Origin: Branchiibius sp. NY16-3462-2 | Lineage (GTDB): Bacteria; Actinomycetota; Actinomycetes; Actinomycetales; Dermatophilaceae | Reading direction: 5' to 3' | Length of the DNA stretch: 64,000 nucleotides | Assembly: GCF_001594145.1 (NCBI RefSeq) | Contig: NZ_LVCF01000004.1 | Location: forward strand, 62,001 to 126,000 | Shown here: one piece after another, positions 41,744 through 49,833 of the stretch | Numbering within the stretch: the first letter of the stretch is position 1 | Layout: each line of letters starts with the position of its first letter | Position numbers and translations under genes: made by a program | Notes under the pieces: model-generated | What the model was told of the DNA's origin: nothing | Databases searched by the model: none | Seen by the model: the letters and a program-made list of their open reading frames with translations, nothing else

Positions 41744-42874
41744 TTGACCGCTTCTCATCGTTCCCCCGGCCCGTCTCTCGACCGCCGCGGCCTGCTGCGT
41801 TTCGCCGGGCTCGGCGGCGCAACCCTTGTCAGCGGTGCCTTGCTGTCCGCATGTGGCAGTAGCTCATCGAGTTCGTCACCGTCTGCGACCGGGGGCACCT
41901 CCGGCGGCGGCAAGGGCAGCTTCGGCGACGTCGCCGTGCAGCTGTCCTGGATCAAGAACATCGAGTTCGCGGGAGAGTACTTCGCGATCGAGCGCGGGTA
42001 CTTCACGCAGGCCGGCTTCTCCAATGTCAACCTGCTGGCGGGAGGCGGCAGCACCGGTGCTGAGGAAGCGGTGTTGTCCGGCAAGGCTCTTCTGGGTCTG
42101 TCCTCCCCGTCGATCACCGCACCGCAGGTCGCCAAGGGCGCGGACCTGAAGATCATCGGATCGACCTACCAGAAGAACCCGTTCTGCCTGTTGTCCCTGG
42201 AGGAGAAGACGCCGATCAAGACGGTGGCCGACCTCAAGGGCAAGAAGATCGGTGTGCAGTCCGGTGGTAACCAGACGATCTTCGAGGGCTTCCTGAAGGC
42301 CAACGGCCTGTCGCCGAGCGACGTCACCATGGTCACGACGCTCTACGACCTGGCGCCGCTCTACGCCGGCAAGTACGACGCGCACATGTCCTACATCACC
42401 AACGAGCCGATCCTGGCCAAGGCCAAGGGATACACCCCGGTCGTCCTCGGCTTCGCCGACAACGGACTGCCCTTCACGGCGGAGACCTACACGGTCACCG
42501 GTGCCTCGATCAAGAGCGACCGCGACAAGTTGAAGGCGTACCTCAAGGCAGCCGTCCAGGGCTGGACCGCCGCGATCAAGGACCCGGCGCAGTCGGCGAA
42601 GTACGCGGTGGACAAGTACGGGGCCGACCAGAAGCTGAACCTCACCGAACAGACCGCGGAGGCGACGGCGCAGAACGGTCTGATCGTCACCGAGGACGTG
42701 AACACCAACGGGCTGTTCACGATGACCGACGATCTGATCGCCAACAACATCAAGGCGTTGAAGGCGATGGGCACCGAGGTCACCGCGGAGCAGTTGTTCG
42801 ACCTGTCGCTGATCGAAGAGGTGTTCAAGGAGAACCCCGACCTGATCGTCAAGTTCACCATTCCCACCAGTTGA
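41744..42874 (+). CDS. ABC transporter substrate-binding lipoprotein, NMT1/THI5-like
   Basis: This is a 376-residue protein. A Tat signal (DRRGLLRFAGLGGATLVSG) ends in a lipobox LLSAC, so it is a Tat-exported lipoprotein. The Ser-rich linker precedes an NMT1/THI5-like binding domain (VQLSWIKNIEFAGEYFAIERGYF; GLSSPSITAPQVAKGADLKIIGS; LKGKKIGVQSGGNQ). This family binds pyrimidine precursors, riboflavin or similar small aromatics. The TTG at 41744 is chosen because TAGGAG lies five bases upstream; an ATG at 41720 has no site. It is the first gene of a five-gene operon that ends with a nucleoside hydrolase. Confidence 0.82.
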   Translation: MTASHRSPGPSLDRRGLLRFAGLGGATLVSGALLSACGSSSSSSSPSATGGTSGGGKGSFGDVAVQLSWIKNIEFAGEYFAIERGYFTQAGFSNVNLLAGGGSTGAEEAVLSGKALLGLSSPSITAPQVAKGADLKIIGSTYQKNPFCLLSLEEKTPIKTVADLKGKKIGVQSGGNQTIFEGFLKANGLSPSDVTMVTTLYDLAPLYAGKYDAHMSYITNEPILAKAKGYTPVVLGFADNGLPFTAETYTVTGASIKSDRDKLKAYLKAAVQGWTAAIKDPAQSAKYAVDKYGADQKLNLTEQTAEATAQNGLIVTEDVNTNGLFTMTDDLIANNIKALKAMGTEVTAEQLFDLSLIEEVFKENPDLIVKFTIPTS

Positions 42875-42879
42875 CGTCT

Positions 42880-42916
42880 CGGGTGCGGGCCGCTCTTGTC
42901 GGGCGGTCCGCACCCG
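42880..42916 (+). other. Intercistronic hairpin between binding-protein and ATPase genes
   Basis: CGGGTGCGGGCCGC (42880-42893) pairs with GCGGTCCGCACCCG (42903-42916) with one G-T pair and a nine-base loop. It starts six bases after the stop and has no T run. Such hairpins can protect the upstream mRNA or reduce read-through, so that the binding protein is made in excess. Confidence 0.7.
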
Positions 42917-42952
42917 GACGATGGGCCACGGGCCTGAAAGGTATTGCGCTGC

Positions 42953-43840
42953 ATGACTTCTGAGACGACTCTCACCTCGACCGTCGCTACCAGTGATCCG
43001 GCGGCCAATCCAGAACTGGCGACCGGGATCAACCTGCAGGGATTGACCAAGACCTTCTCGCTCGGCCGCAAGTCGGTTCAAGCGCTCGCGGAAGTCAACC
43101 TGGGCACCAAGCGCGACTCGTTCATCTCGTTGCTCGGCCCGTCGGGGTGTGGGAAGTCCACCATCCTGCGGATCATCGCCGGTCTGGAAACCCCCTCGAC
43201 CGGCCAAGTGCTGGTCAACGGGATGTCCGCCAAGGAGATCCAGCGGGCGCACGAGATCGGGATCGCCTTCCAGGACTCGGCGCTACTGCCGTGGCGGACC
43301 ATTGAGCACAACGTCCGGCTGCCGTTGGAAGTCGCTGGTATCAAAGCGGATCCGAAGCTCATTGCCGACCTGATCTCCCTGGTCGGGTTGTCTGGTTTCG
43401 AGAAGGCCAAGCCGGCCCAGTTGTCCGGCGGTATGCGCCAGCGGGCGTCCATCGCGCGGTGTCTTGCGGTGCAGCCGACGCTGATGCTGCTGGACGAACC
43501 GTTCGGGGCTCTCGATGACATGACCCGGCAGCGGATGAACCTGGAGTTGCAGCGGATCTGGACCGAGCGTCCGGCGACGACTCTGATGGTCACGCACGGC
43601 ATCTCCGAGGCCGTGTTTCTCTCGGATGTCGTCGCCGTCATGAGTCCGCGGCCGGGCAAGATCGACCAGGTCGTGCCGATCGACCTGCCGCGGCCGCGTA
43701 CCCCGGATCTGCAGCGGGCGCCGGAGTTCCACGCCTACGTGGACCAGTTGTCGGAGATCCTCTTCGGCAGCCACGGCGGTGACCCGCACGGTGAGGTCGC
43801 CGACGGTGAAGTGGACACGGCCCAGGAGGCATCGGCGTGA
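42953..43840 (+). CDS. ABC transporter ATP-binding protein
   Basis: This 295-residue SsuB/TauB-type ATPase has Walker A GPSGCGKST, Q-loop AFQDSALLPWRTI, signature LSGGMRQRASIARCL, Walker B LMLLDEPFGALD and H-loop VTHGISEA. A roughly 35-residue N-terminal extension precedes the domain. The ATG at 42953 has GAAAGG upstream at a slightly long spacing. It overlaps the first permease gene by four bases. Confidence 0.87.
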   Translation: MTSETTLTSTVATSDPAANPELATGINLQGLTKTFSLGRKSVQALAEVNLGTKRDSFISLLGPSGCGKSTILRIIAGLETPSTGQVLVNGMSAKEIQRAHEIGIAFQDSALLPWRTIEHNVRLPLEVAGIKADPKLIADLISLVGLSGFEKAKPAQLSGGMRQRASIARCLAVQPTLMLLDEPFGALDDMTRQRMNLELQRIWTERPATTLMVTHGISEAVFLSDVVAVMSPRPGKIDQVVPIDLPRPRTPDLQRAPEFHAYVDQLSEILFGSHGGDPHGEVADGEVDTAQEASA

Positions 43841-44691
43841 GCGTGAGCGCTACGTCACCGGACACTCTGGCTGGCTCCGGACGCCGGTTGTCCTGGCGTT
43901 CGCTGGCCAGTTTGCCGCCGTGGGTTTCCGGCCTGATCGGCACCCTGCTGATCATCGCCGCGTGGTGGTTGATCTCCATCATCTTCTTCGGACCCGAGGG
44001 CGCGGTGCCATCGCCGGTCAACGTGGTGAAGGAACTCGTCAGCGACTTCGGGGATCCGATCTACTGGAAGGCGGTTGCTGCGACCGGAGGCGCCGCCTTG
44101 GTCGGGTACCTATGGGGCACGCTCATCGGACTCCTGATGGCCGTGGTGGTGCTGTTGTTGCCGATCACCGAGGGCGTCGTCACCCAGTTGGCCGTGGTGT
44201 GCTCCTGTATCCCGCTGACCGCGATCGGGCCCATCGTGACGTTGATGACTCCTGCGGGAAGTCGCGGCACGAGCATCTTCCTGGCCGGGATCAGTGTCAT
44301 CTTCACCACCGTGGTGGGCGCCATTCTCGGTTTCCGGGCAGCCAGCCAGACGCAGTTGGACGTGGTCAGTGCCTATGGCGGTGGCCGCTTCAAGCAATTG
44401 ACGAAGGTACGGCTGATTGCCGCATTGCCGGCCATCATCGCCGCGTTGAAGATCGGTGCGCCGGCGGCGTTCCTGGGTGCGGTGCTGGGGGAGTACTTCC
44501 TCAGCGGGGTCGACTCCGGCATCGGTATCCAGTTGCTTGCTGCACAGGCCGACAACGCCTCGGTGCGGTTGTGGGCGTTGGCGATCACCTGTGGTGCTAT
44601 CGCCGGGCTGGCGTATGCGGTGATCGGTCTGATCGGCAGATTGGTCGCGCCGTGGTCGTCCGGTTCCACTGAAGAGCAGGGGGTGCTCTGA
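43837..44691 (+). CDS. ABC transporter permease (first)
   Basis: This 284-residue BPD-type permease has about six spans. The coupling-loop motif reads QLDVVSAYGGGRFKQLTKVRLIAALPAIIAALKIGAPAAF. The GTG overlaps the ATPase stop and its own stop overlaps the next permease start, so the genes are tightly coupled. Two different permeases suggest a heterodimeric channel. Confidence 0.85.
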   Translation: MSVSATSPDTLAGSGRRLSWRSLASLPPWVSGLIGTLLIIAAWWLISIIFFGPEGAVPSPVNVVKELVSDFGDPIYWKAVAATGGAALVGYLWGTLIGLLMAVVVLLLPITEGVVTQLAVVCSCIPLTAIGPIVTLMTPAGSRGTSIFLAGISVIFTTVVGAILGFRAASQTQLDVVSAYGGGRFKQLTKVRLIAALPAIIAALKIGAPAAFLGAVLGEYFLSGVDSGIGIQLLAAQADNASVRLWALAITCGAIAGLAYAVIGLIGRLVAPWSSGSTEEQGVL

Positions 44692-45563
44692 TGGCCGCGG
44701 TGACCTCCGATGCGGTGTCGGGGCCAGCGTCGACGACTACGAACGAGTGGCGCTACTTCATCACGCGATCCTTGAAAACTCTTGGTGCGGTGCTGATCTC
44801 CGGAATCATCCTGCTGATCCTGTGGCACGTCATCGTGTCGCGCAGCGGGGTGAGCCCGTTCATCGCGAAGAAGCCGATCGACGTCTGGAACTACCTGACG
44901 CAGGACGGCGTGAACGGCAAAGCCGCCGATCATCGCTCCAACCTGCTGTCGCTGCTGTGGGTGACCCTCCGGCACGCGGCGATCGGTTTCGTCTTCGGGG
45001 TGCTGGCCAGTGTGATCGTTTCAGCGATCTTCGTGCTGGTGCGGCCGGTCGAGTTCATGTTCATGCCGATCGCGATGTTGCTGCGGACCGTGCCGCTGTT
45101 GGCGATGGCACCGGTGATCTACGTGATCTTCGGTAACGGGTTGGTGACGTGTGCGCTGATCGGGACGATCGTGGTGTTCTTCCCGCTGCTGGTGAACGTG
45201 ACGCTCGGATTGCGCAGTGTCAGTAAGCAGTCCGCGGACCTCGTGAGCGTGTACGGCGGCAACCGATTCACCATCCTGCGCAAGGTGGCTGTGCCCACGG
45301 CGCTGCCCTACTTCTTCGCGGCGATGCGGATCGCTGTGCCGGGTGCGATCACCGGAGCGATGCTCTACGAGTGGTTGTTCACGTTTGAGGGGATGGGCGC
45401 TGCGGTGCAGTCCGCCAAGGCGCAGGGCGACTACGCCCAGATCTGGGCGGTGACCTTTACGGTGACCGTGGTTGCGATCGCGCTCTACATGGTGGCGACC
45501 TTCATCGAGTCGGCGGTGCTGGCCAAGTGGGGTCCCAATGCGGGGAAGGCGACTGGCTCCTGA
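44691..45563 (+). CDS. ABC transporter permease (second)
   Basis: This 290-residue BPD-type permease has the coupling motif SADLVSVYGGNRFTILRKVAVPTALPYFFAAMRIAVPGAI. It starts at the last base of the preceding stop (TGATG). It pairs with the first permease. Its 3' end overlaps the nucleoside hydrolase frame by 37 bases. Confidence 0.85.
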   Translation: MAAVTSDAVSGPASTTTNEWRYFITRSLKTLGAVLISGIILLILWHVIVSRSGVSPFIAKKPIDVWNYLTQDGVNGKAADHRSNLLSLLWVTLRHAAIGFVFGVLASVIVSAIFVLVRPVEFMFMPIAMLLRTVPLLAMAPVIYVIFGNGLVTCALIGTIVVFFPLLVNVTLGLRSVSKQSADLVSVYGGNRFTILRKVAVPTALPYFFAAMRIAVPGAITGAMLYEWLFTFEGMGAAVQSAKAQGDYAQIWAVTFTVTVVAIALYMVATFIESAVLAKWGPNAGKATGS

Positions 45564-46420
45564 GCGCTCCGCTGGTTGTCGACACCGACCTCGGGTCGGA
45601 TCCCGACGATGAGTTGGCGCTCGCATTCGTCTGGGGCTCATCGGAGTTCGACCTGCGGCAACTGATCGTGTCGTACGGCGATGTGCAGGTTCGCGCGTCC
45701 ATAGCGCAACGGATGGCGGCGTTGACCGGTCATTCGTTACGAGTCGCGGTGGGGCAGGACCGTCCCCTCTCGGACGCCCCGGTGTGGTGGTCGGGTCAGG
45801 AGGGATCGGCGTACGGCGAGCTGGCGCCACCTGCGGAACTGGAGCCGGTCGACCTCGGACTGGCCAGCGGGGGAATCCTACTCGGCATCGCGCCGCTGAC
45901 TACCATCGCCGCAGGATTCGCCGCCGCACCGACGGTGCCGCCCGCACTGGACCGGCTGGTGGTGATGGGGGGTGACTTCCGGAGGCACGCGGCACCCGAG
46001 CACAACGTCGTCTCGGACGTGGACGCGGCCCAGGCGGTATTCGACTCGGACGCAACGATTCTCGCTATCGGCCTGGACGTCACGCGGCAGGTGCGGTTGT
46101 ACGCCGGGGAGTTGCGGCAGGTCGCGGCGGCGGGTCCGTTGGGCGCGATCCTCGGCCGGGAAATCGACGGGTGGTTGGCCCGGTGGGACGAGGACTACGA
46201 GGTGCCACACGATCCGGTGACCGCACTGGCGTATCTCGAGCCAGAGTTGTTCGAGTTCTCCCGGCCGGGGCGGGTCGTCGTATCCGATGATGGCGCAACG
46301 CGTTTCGCGCCAGGGGAAGGACGGACCAGCATCGCGACGGCGGTCAACGCCGAAGTGGCCGCCCGGAGCGTTGTGCGGCGGGTGCTTCGTGGTCTGTCGG
46401 TTCAGGCCACCGACGCCTGA
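45527..46420 (+). CDS. Nucleoside hydrolase family protein
   Basis: This 297-residue IunH-like hydrolase splits the N-glycosidic bond of ribonucleosides. The calcium-binding N-terminus DTDLGSDPDDELAL is present, and a later EHNVVSDVDAAQAVF matches the family's ExN...D-x-EA motif in modified form. The only usable start is the GTG at 45527 inside the permease gene; the first 15 residues are weakly supported. It is the last gene of the importer operon and gives the best hint to the cargo: a nucleoside or related N-riboside. It is convergent with the aldolase gene and overlaps it by 19 bases. Confidence 0.82.
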   Translation: MGSQCGEGDWLLSAPLVVDTDLGSDPDDELALAFVWGSSEFDLRQLIVSYGDVQVRASIAQRMAALTGHSLRVAVGQDRPLSDAPVWWSGQEGSAYGELAPPAELEPVDLGLASGGILLGIAPLTTIAAGFAAAPTVPPALDRLVVMGGDFRRHAAPEHNVVSDVDAAQAVFDSDATILAIGLDVTRQVRLYAGELRQVAAAGPLGAILGREIDGWLARWDEDYEVPHDPVTALAYLEPELFEFSRPGRVVVSDDGATRFAPGEGRTSIATAVNAEVAARSVVRRVLRGLSVQATDA

Positions 46421-47289
46421 TAGATCTGCTCGATGGACTGGTCGAGCGTGGCGTTGAACTCCTCGTCGCTCTGGTGCACGTTGAGTCCTTCGAGCAGCGC
46501 GCGGCTGAAGCTGGCGATCAGGCCGGGGTTGCGGCGCAGGTGCTCGTCGGCTTCCTCGCGTGAGTAGCCGCCCGACAGGGCAACCACGCGTGCGACATTC
46601 GGGTGTCGCATCAGGTCGTTGTAGAAACCGTCGACGCTCGGCAACGAGATCTTGATGGCGACCAGGTTGTCGCCGATCCGGGGCAGCCACTCCAGGATCG
46701 CGGCCTTGAGGAGTTCCTCGGATCGTTGCTTGTCCGGGGCGTGGATGTCGATCTCTGGTTCGAGGATGGGCAGGAGGCCGGCAGCGATCACCTGTTGGGC
46801 AACAGCGAACTGTTGGTCAACGATCCGGTGGATACCGTCCGGATCCGCAGAGTGGATGACGGATCGTTCCTTGGTGCCGATGACGCCCTGAGCTGCGGCC
46901 TTCGCCAAAGTTTCGTCGAGGCCGGGGATGTCTTTCATGATCTGCACGCCATCGGCTTCGTCCTGCAGGCCCTTGTCGATCTTCAGGAACGGGATGACGC
47001 CCTTGACCGACCACAGGTAGTCGGCGGTGGGCCGGCCGTCGACCTCGCGGTCCATGGTGTCTTCGAACATGATGGCGGCAAGGACCCGGTCGCCGGTGAA
47101 GGCCGGACTGGTGACGATACGGGTGCGCTCGGCGTGGATGAGGTCGAACATCTCTGCGTCGCTGGAGTACTCCGACGAGTCGATGCCGTACTGCGCGAGC
47201 GCTTTGGGGCTGCTGCCGCCGCTCTGGTCGAGAGCCGCGATGAATCCGTCCGCGTTGCGGAACCGGTCGAGTTTTTCCGTGTTCGGCAT
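46402..47289 (-). CDS. Class I fructose-bisphosphate aldolase
   Basis: This 295-residue Schiff-base aldolase of glycolysis and gluconeogenesis is in the short bacterial class I form. The N-terminal GFIAALDQSGGSSPKAL and FEDTMDREVDGRPTADYLW, the KIDKGL lysine, PILEPEIDIHAPDK and the Schiff-base lysine in AIKISLP are clear. GGAGGG precedes the ATG. It is transcribed on its own. Confidence 0.92.
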   Translation of the reverse strand: MPNTEKLDRFRNADGFIAALDQSGGSSPKALAQYGIDSSEYSSDAEMFDLIHAERTRIVTSPAFTGDRVLAAIMFEDTMDREVDGRPTADYLWSVKGVIPFLKIDKGLQDEADGVQIMKDIPGLDETLAKAAAQGVIGTKERSVIHSADPDGIHRIVDQQFAVAQQVIAAGLLPILEPEIDIHAPDKQRSEELLKAAILEWLPRIGDNLVAIKISLPSVDGFYNDLMRHPNVARVVALSGGYSREEADEHLRRNPGLIASFSRALLEGLNVHQSDEEFNATLDQSIEQIYQASVA

Positions 47290-47393
47290 GGGACCCTCCG
47301 TCGATGCGCCTGTGCACTCCCGACATTACGGCAGTCGGCTGCAGAGAGTCGTCAGCCTCTCTGTTTGTTGAAGTACTCCTGCTGGGCAGGGAA

Positions 47394-47496
47394 TTAGTCT
47401 TTCCAATCCGGCGCCGGTGCACCGGCGCTCGCGGCGACCAGTTGGTCGAGGTAGTACTCCCAGCCGGGGCCGACACTGCCGATGGCAGTCGGTTAC
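47394..47496 (-). pseudogene. 3' fragment of an SRPBCC/AHSA1-type gene
   Basis: On the minus strand about 33 codons read IGSVGPGWEYYLDQLVAA and end with a TAA (47394-47396). The GPGWEYYLDxLVAA pattern is the usual C-terminal end of actinobacterial SRPBCC (AHSA1-like) proteins. An in-frame stop lies directly upstream and no start exists, so this is a remnant. It lies between the aldolase and the DUF222-HNH gene. Confidence 0.55.
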
Positions 47497-47527
47497 CCCG
47501 ATGTTCGGGCAGGTGCCGCTGCGCGGC

Positions 47528-49207
47528 TCAGTCGCCGGGGGTGGTGATGTAGGTGCGGCCGGTGGGGCTGGTCCAGGTGCAGACCCCGGTGGGGGACATC
47601 GTGACTTTCCAGCCGCCTTCGTGTTTGGCGCGGTGGTGGTGTCGGCACAGGCATTGCAGGTTGCCTGCGGTGGTGTCTCCGTCGGGGTAGCGGATGACGT
47701 GGTCGATGTCGGACAGTTTCGCGGGCCTGGTGCAGCCGGGGAAGCGGCAGTGTTGGTCGCGGGCTTGGACGAACCGGGCCAACCTCGCACCGGGCCGGTA
47801 GGAGCGGTCACCGGTTTCCACCACGGTGCCGGTGGTGGCGTCGGTGAGGGCTCGGGACAGTTTCACTCCGAGTAGGTGGGTCATTTCGGTGATGGTCCGG
47901 GCGGGGATGACCCCGACCCGGGGTAGCAGCAGGTCACCGATCATCCCGGCACCGGTGGCTTTGGTTGGTGGGCGGTGCTGGTGGGTGAGGTTGTCCGGGT
48001 CGGGCACGTGCTCACAGCCTGGTGGACTGCCGCTTGGTGCATCCGGTGGACTGGTTTGTCGCTGGAGTTCCGTGGCTGTGGCGATGGCGTTGAGTTCGGC
48101 GAGTTCGGCATCGAACAGCGCCCGGAGTTCGTCGTCCATCAGGTCACGGCCGTTGATCGGGACCAGCCCTTCGTCGCGCAGGTCCTGCTCGATCAGCGCT
48201 TCATGGGCTAGCAGGGATGCCTCGTCGAAATCCACCCCATCGAACAGGTCCTCGCCGGGGTCACCCGCGAACGGGTCCGCCCAGTCCTGGACAGACGGAA
48301 CCGCTGGTTCGGGGGTGTTGATCGGGATCAGGAACGTCAGCCGGGTGTCGACACCGACCCCGGCCAGCGCAAGGTCAGTGAGGGCATTGACCCGGCATTC
48401 CGCCAACGTCTTGTCGGTCGTGGTGACTGAGTGCAGGTCCCGGGCTAATTGGTCGATGGCGGCCATCAGTTTCGCCGCATCCAGAGTGGGTAGCACCGCG
48501 GTCAGTTCCGACAGGCCTGGTTCGTGATGCTCACGGACGAACACCCCCACCGCCGAACGACGCCGTGCCTTCGCTGCGGCATCGGCTCCGACCGGGTCCA
48601 GGCGCACCCGCAGCCGGCGAGCCTTCGCCCGTAGTTTCGCTGCTGTGGTGGTTTCGGGGTCACCGGCCAGAACCCGGTCCTGAACAGCCTGGGTGACGTG
48701 TTCGGGGGCACCGTGGGTGACGTCGGCGACGACGGTGGCTTTGAACGGGTCCAACCCACCGGCACCGACCCGGTCCAGCAACCGCGGACACTGCGACAGG
48801 GTGTCGATGGCGTCGCTGATCCGGTTACCGGCTTGCCGGTCCGACCAGCCCAGGCGGGTGGATAGTTCCAGGGGGAACCATTCATCGACGTACGACCCCG
48901 GCTCATGCCGCACCTCCCGCGACACCAACCGCGGCAACGCGTCCTCGACCGTGTTGGGGTCCTCGCGGTGCTCGATCGCCGCAGCCTGGGTGATGCGGTG
49001 GGTCTGCACACCCCACGCGGAGTTCTGCACCCGCTGCGCGGCCGCCACCTCAGACAGCAACGCTTCTTCCGACAGGGCAGCAGCACCCGAACCGGCCCGG
49101 TCATACGCGACCTGCAGCAACTGCTCAGCGGCCGCCAACAAGTCCGCAACCGAGGCATCCGACAGCGCCTTCTGGCGGATCACGGAGCGGGTCGCGGACA
49201 TACCCAT
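47528..49207 (-). CDS. DUF222 / HNH endonuclease domain protein (13E12-type)
   Basis: This is a 559-residue protein. DUF222 spans about residues 35-340 (ATRSVIRQKALSDAS... to the TRLTFLIPIN region). An acidic variable middle follows. A C-terminal HNH nuclease domain has CRFPGCTRPAKLSDIDHVIRYPDGDTTAGNLQCLCRHHHRAKH, with the zinc cysteines and the DH/N/H residues intact. This family occurs in many copies in actinobacterial genomes (the mycobacterial 13E12 repeats) and is suspected to be mobile or selfish. Its function is unknown. A truncated gene next to it would fit insertion. Confidence 0.88.
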   Translation of the reverse strand: MGMSATRSVIRQKALSDASVADLLAAAEQLLQVAYDRAGSGAAALSEEALLSEVAAAQRVQNSAWGVQTHRITQAAAIEHREDPNTVEDALPRLVSREVRHEPGSYVDEWFPLELSTRLGWSDRQAGNRISDAIDTLSQCPRLLDRVGAGGLDPFKATVVADVTHGAPEHVTQAVQDRVLAGDPETTTAAKLRAKARRLRVRLDPVGADAAAKARRRSAVGVFVREHHEPGLSELTAVLPTLDAAKLMAAIDQLARDLHSVTTTDKTLAECRVNALTDLALAGVGVDTRLTFLIPINTPEPAVPSVQDWADPFAGDPGEDLFDGVDFDEASLLAHEALIEQDLRDEGLVPINGRDLMDDELRALFDAELAELNAIATATELQRQTSPPDAPSGSPPGCEHVPDPDNLTHQHRPPTKATGAGMIGDLLLPRVGVIPARTITEMTHLLGVKLSRALTDATTGTVVETGDRSYRPGARLARFVQARDQHCRFPGCTRPAKLSDIDHVIRYPDGDTTAGNLQCLCRHHHRAKHEGGWKVTMSPTGVCTWTSPTGRTYITTPGD

Positions 49208-49346
49208 AGTGTACTGGTGTTCGACACCCGGAACCAGATATACACAGCCCGAATTCGGCCCAATTCACTACGCTCACAGCGGAATTCGTAGTCAATCCCG
49301 CACCGATCAATTCATGCTGGGCCACGAGCAACGACGCTGGCGCGAC

Positions 49347-49362
49347 TAAAGTCGGCCGCATG
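49347..49362 (+). promoter_or_regulatory. -10 hexamer of a leaderless promoter
   Basis: TAAAGT at 49347-49352 is seven bases before the ATG at 49360. Confidence 0.4.
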
Positions 49363-49806
49363 AACTCGTGGGAGCCCATCCTCGAAGCCGTGGGTGCTGC
49401 AACAGCCGGCCGGAGCGACGACGCCCAAGAGACGTTGCAGGCCTGCTGGGAGCGCACCCAGCCCAGCGACCACGCTGAGCGCTGCGTGATCGCTCACTAT
49501 CTGGCTGACCAACAGACCGACCTCAATCTGGAGACGGAGTGGGACGCGCGTGCTCTCGCTGAGCACGCCCAGGTCGAGGAGTCGGCCTTCACGGCCTTGG
49601 GCATCGACGCTGCCGCCGGGTTCGCACCCAGCCTCCACCTCAACCTTGGCGACGATTACCTTCGCGCCGGTCAGCTCGAGATGGCTCGCGAGCAACTCGC
49701 GAAGGCCCTTGCGGCAGAACATCTTCTGCCTGATGGGGGATACGGAGCGATGATCCGTCGGGGTATCGATGGCCTACAACATCGGCTGGACGCACTCTCG
49801 GAGTAG
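49360..49806 (+). CDS. TPR-like small protein, unknown function
   Basis: This 148-residue, helix-rich, acidic protein has repeated helical pairs (AVGAATAGRSDDAQETLQACWE; SLHLNLGDDYLRAGQLEMAREQLAKAL), the second being close to a TPR consensus. There is no signal peptide, so it is cytoplasmic. It is convergent with the ABC-F gene. The partner or function is not known. Confidence 0.72.
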   Translation: MNSWEPILEAVGAATAGRSDDAQETLQACWERTQPSDHAERCVIAHYLADQQTDLNLETEWDARALAEHAQVEESAFTALGIDAAAGFAPSLHLNLGDDYLRAGQLEMAREQLAKALAAEHLLPDGGYGAMIRRGIDGLQHRLDALSE

Positions 49807-49833
49807 CCGCTACGGCACGTAGGGCGTTCTTTA

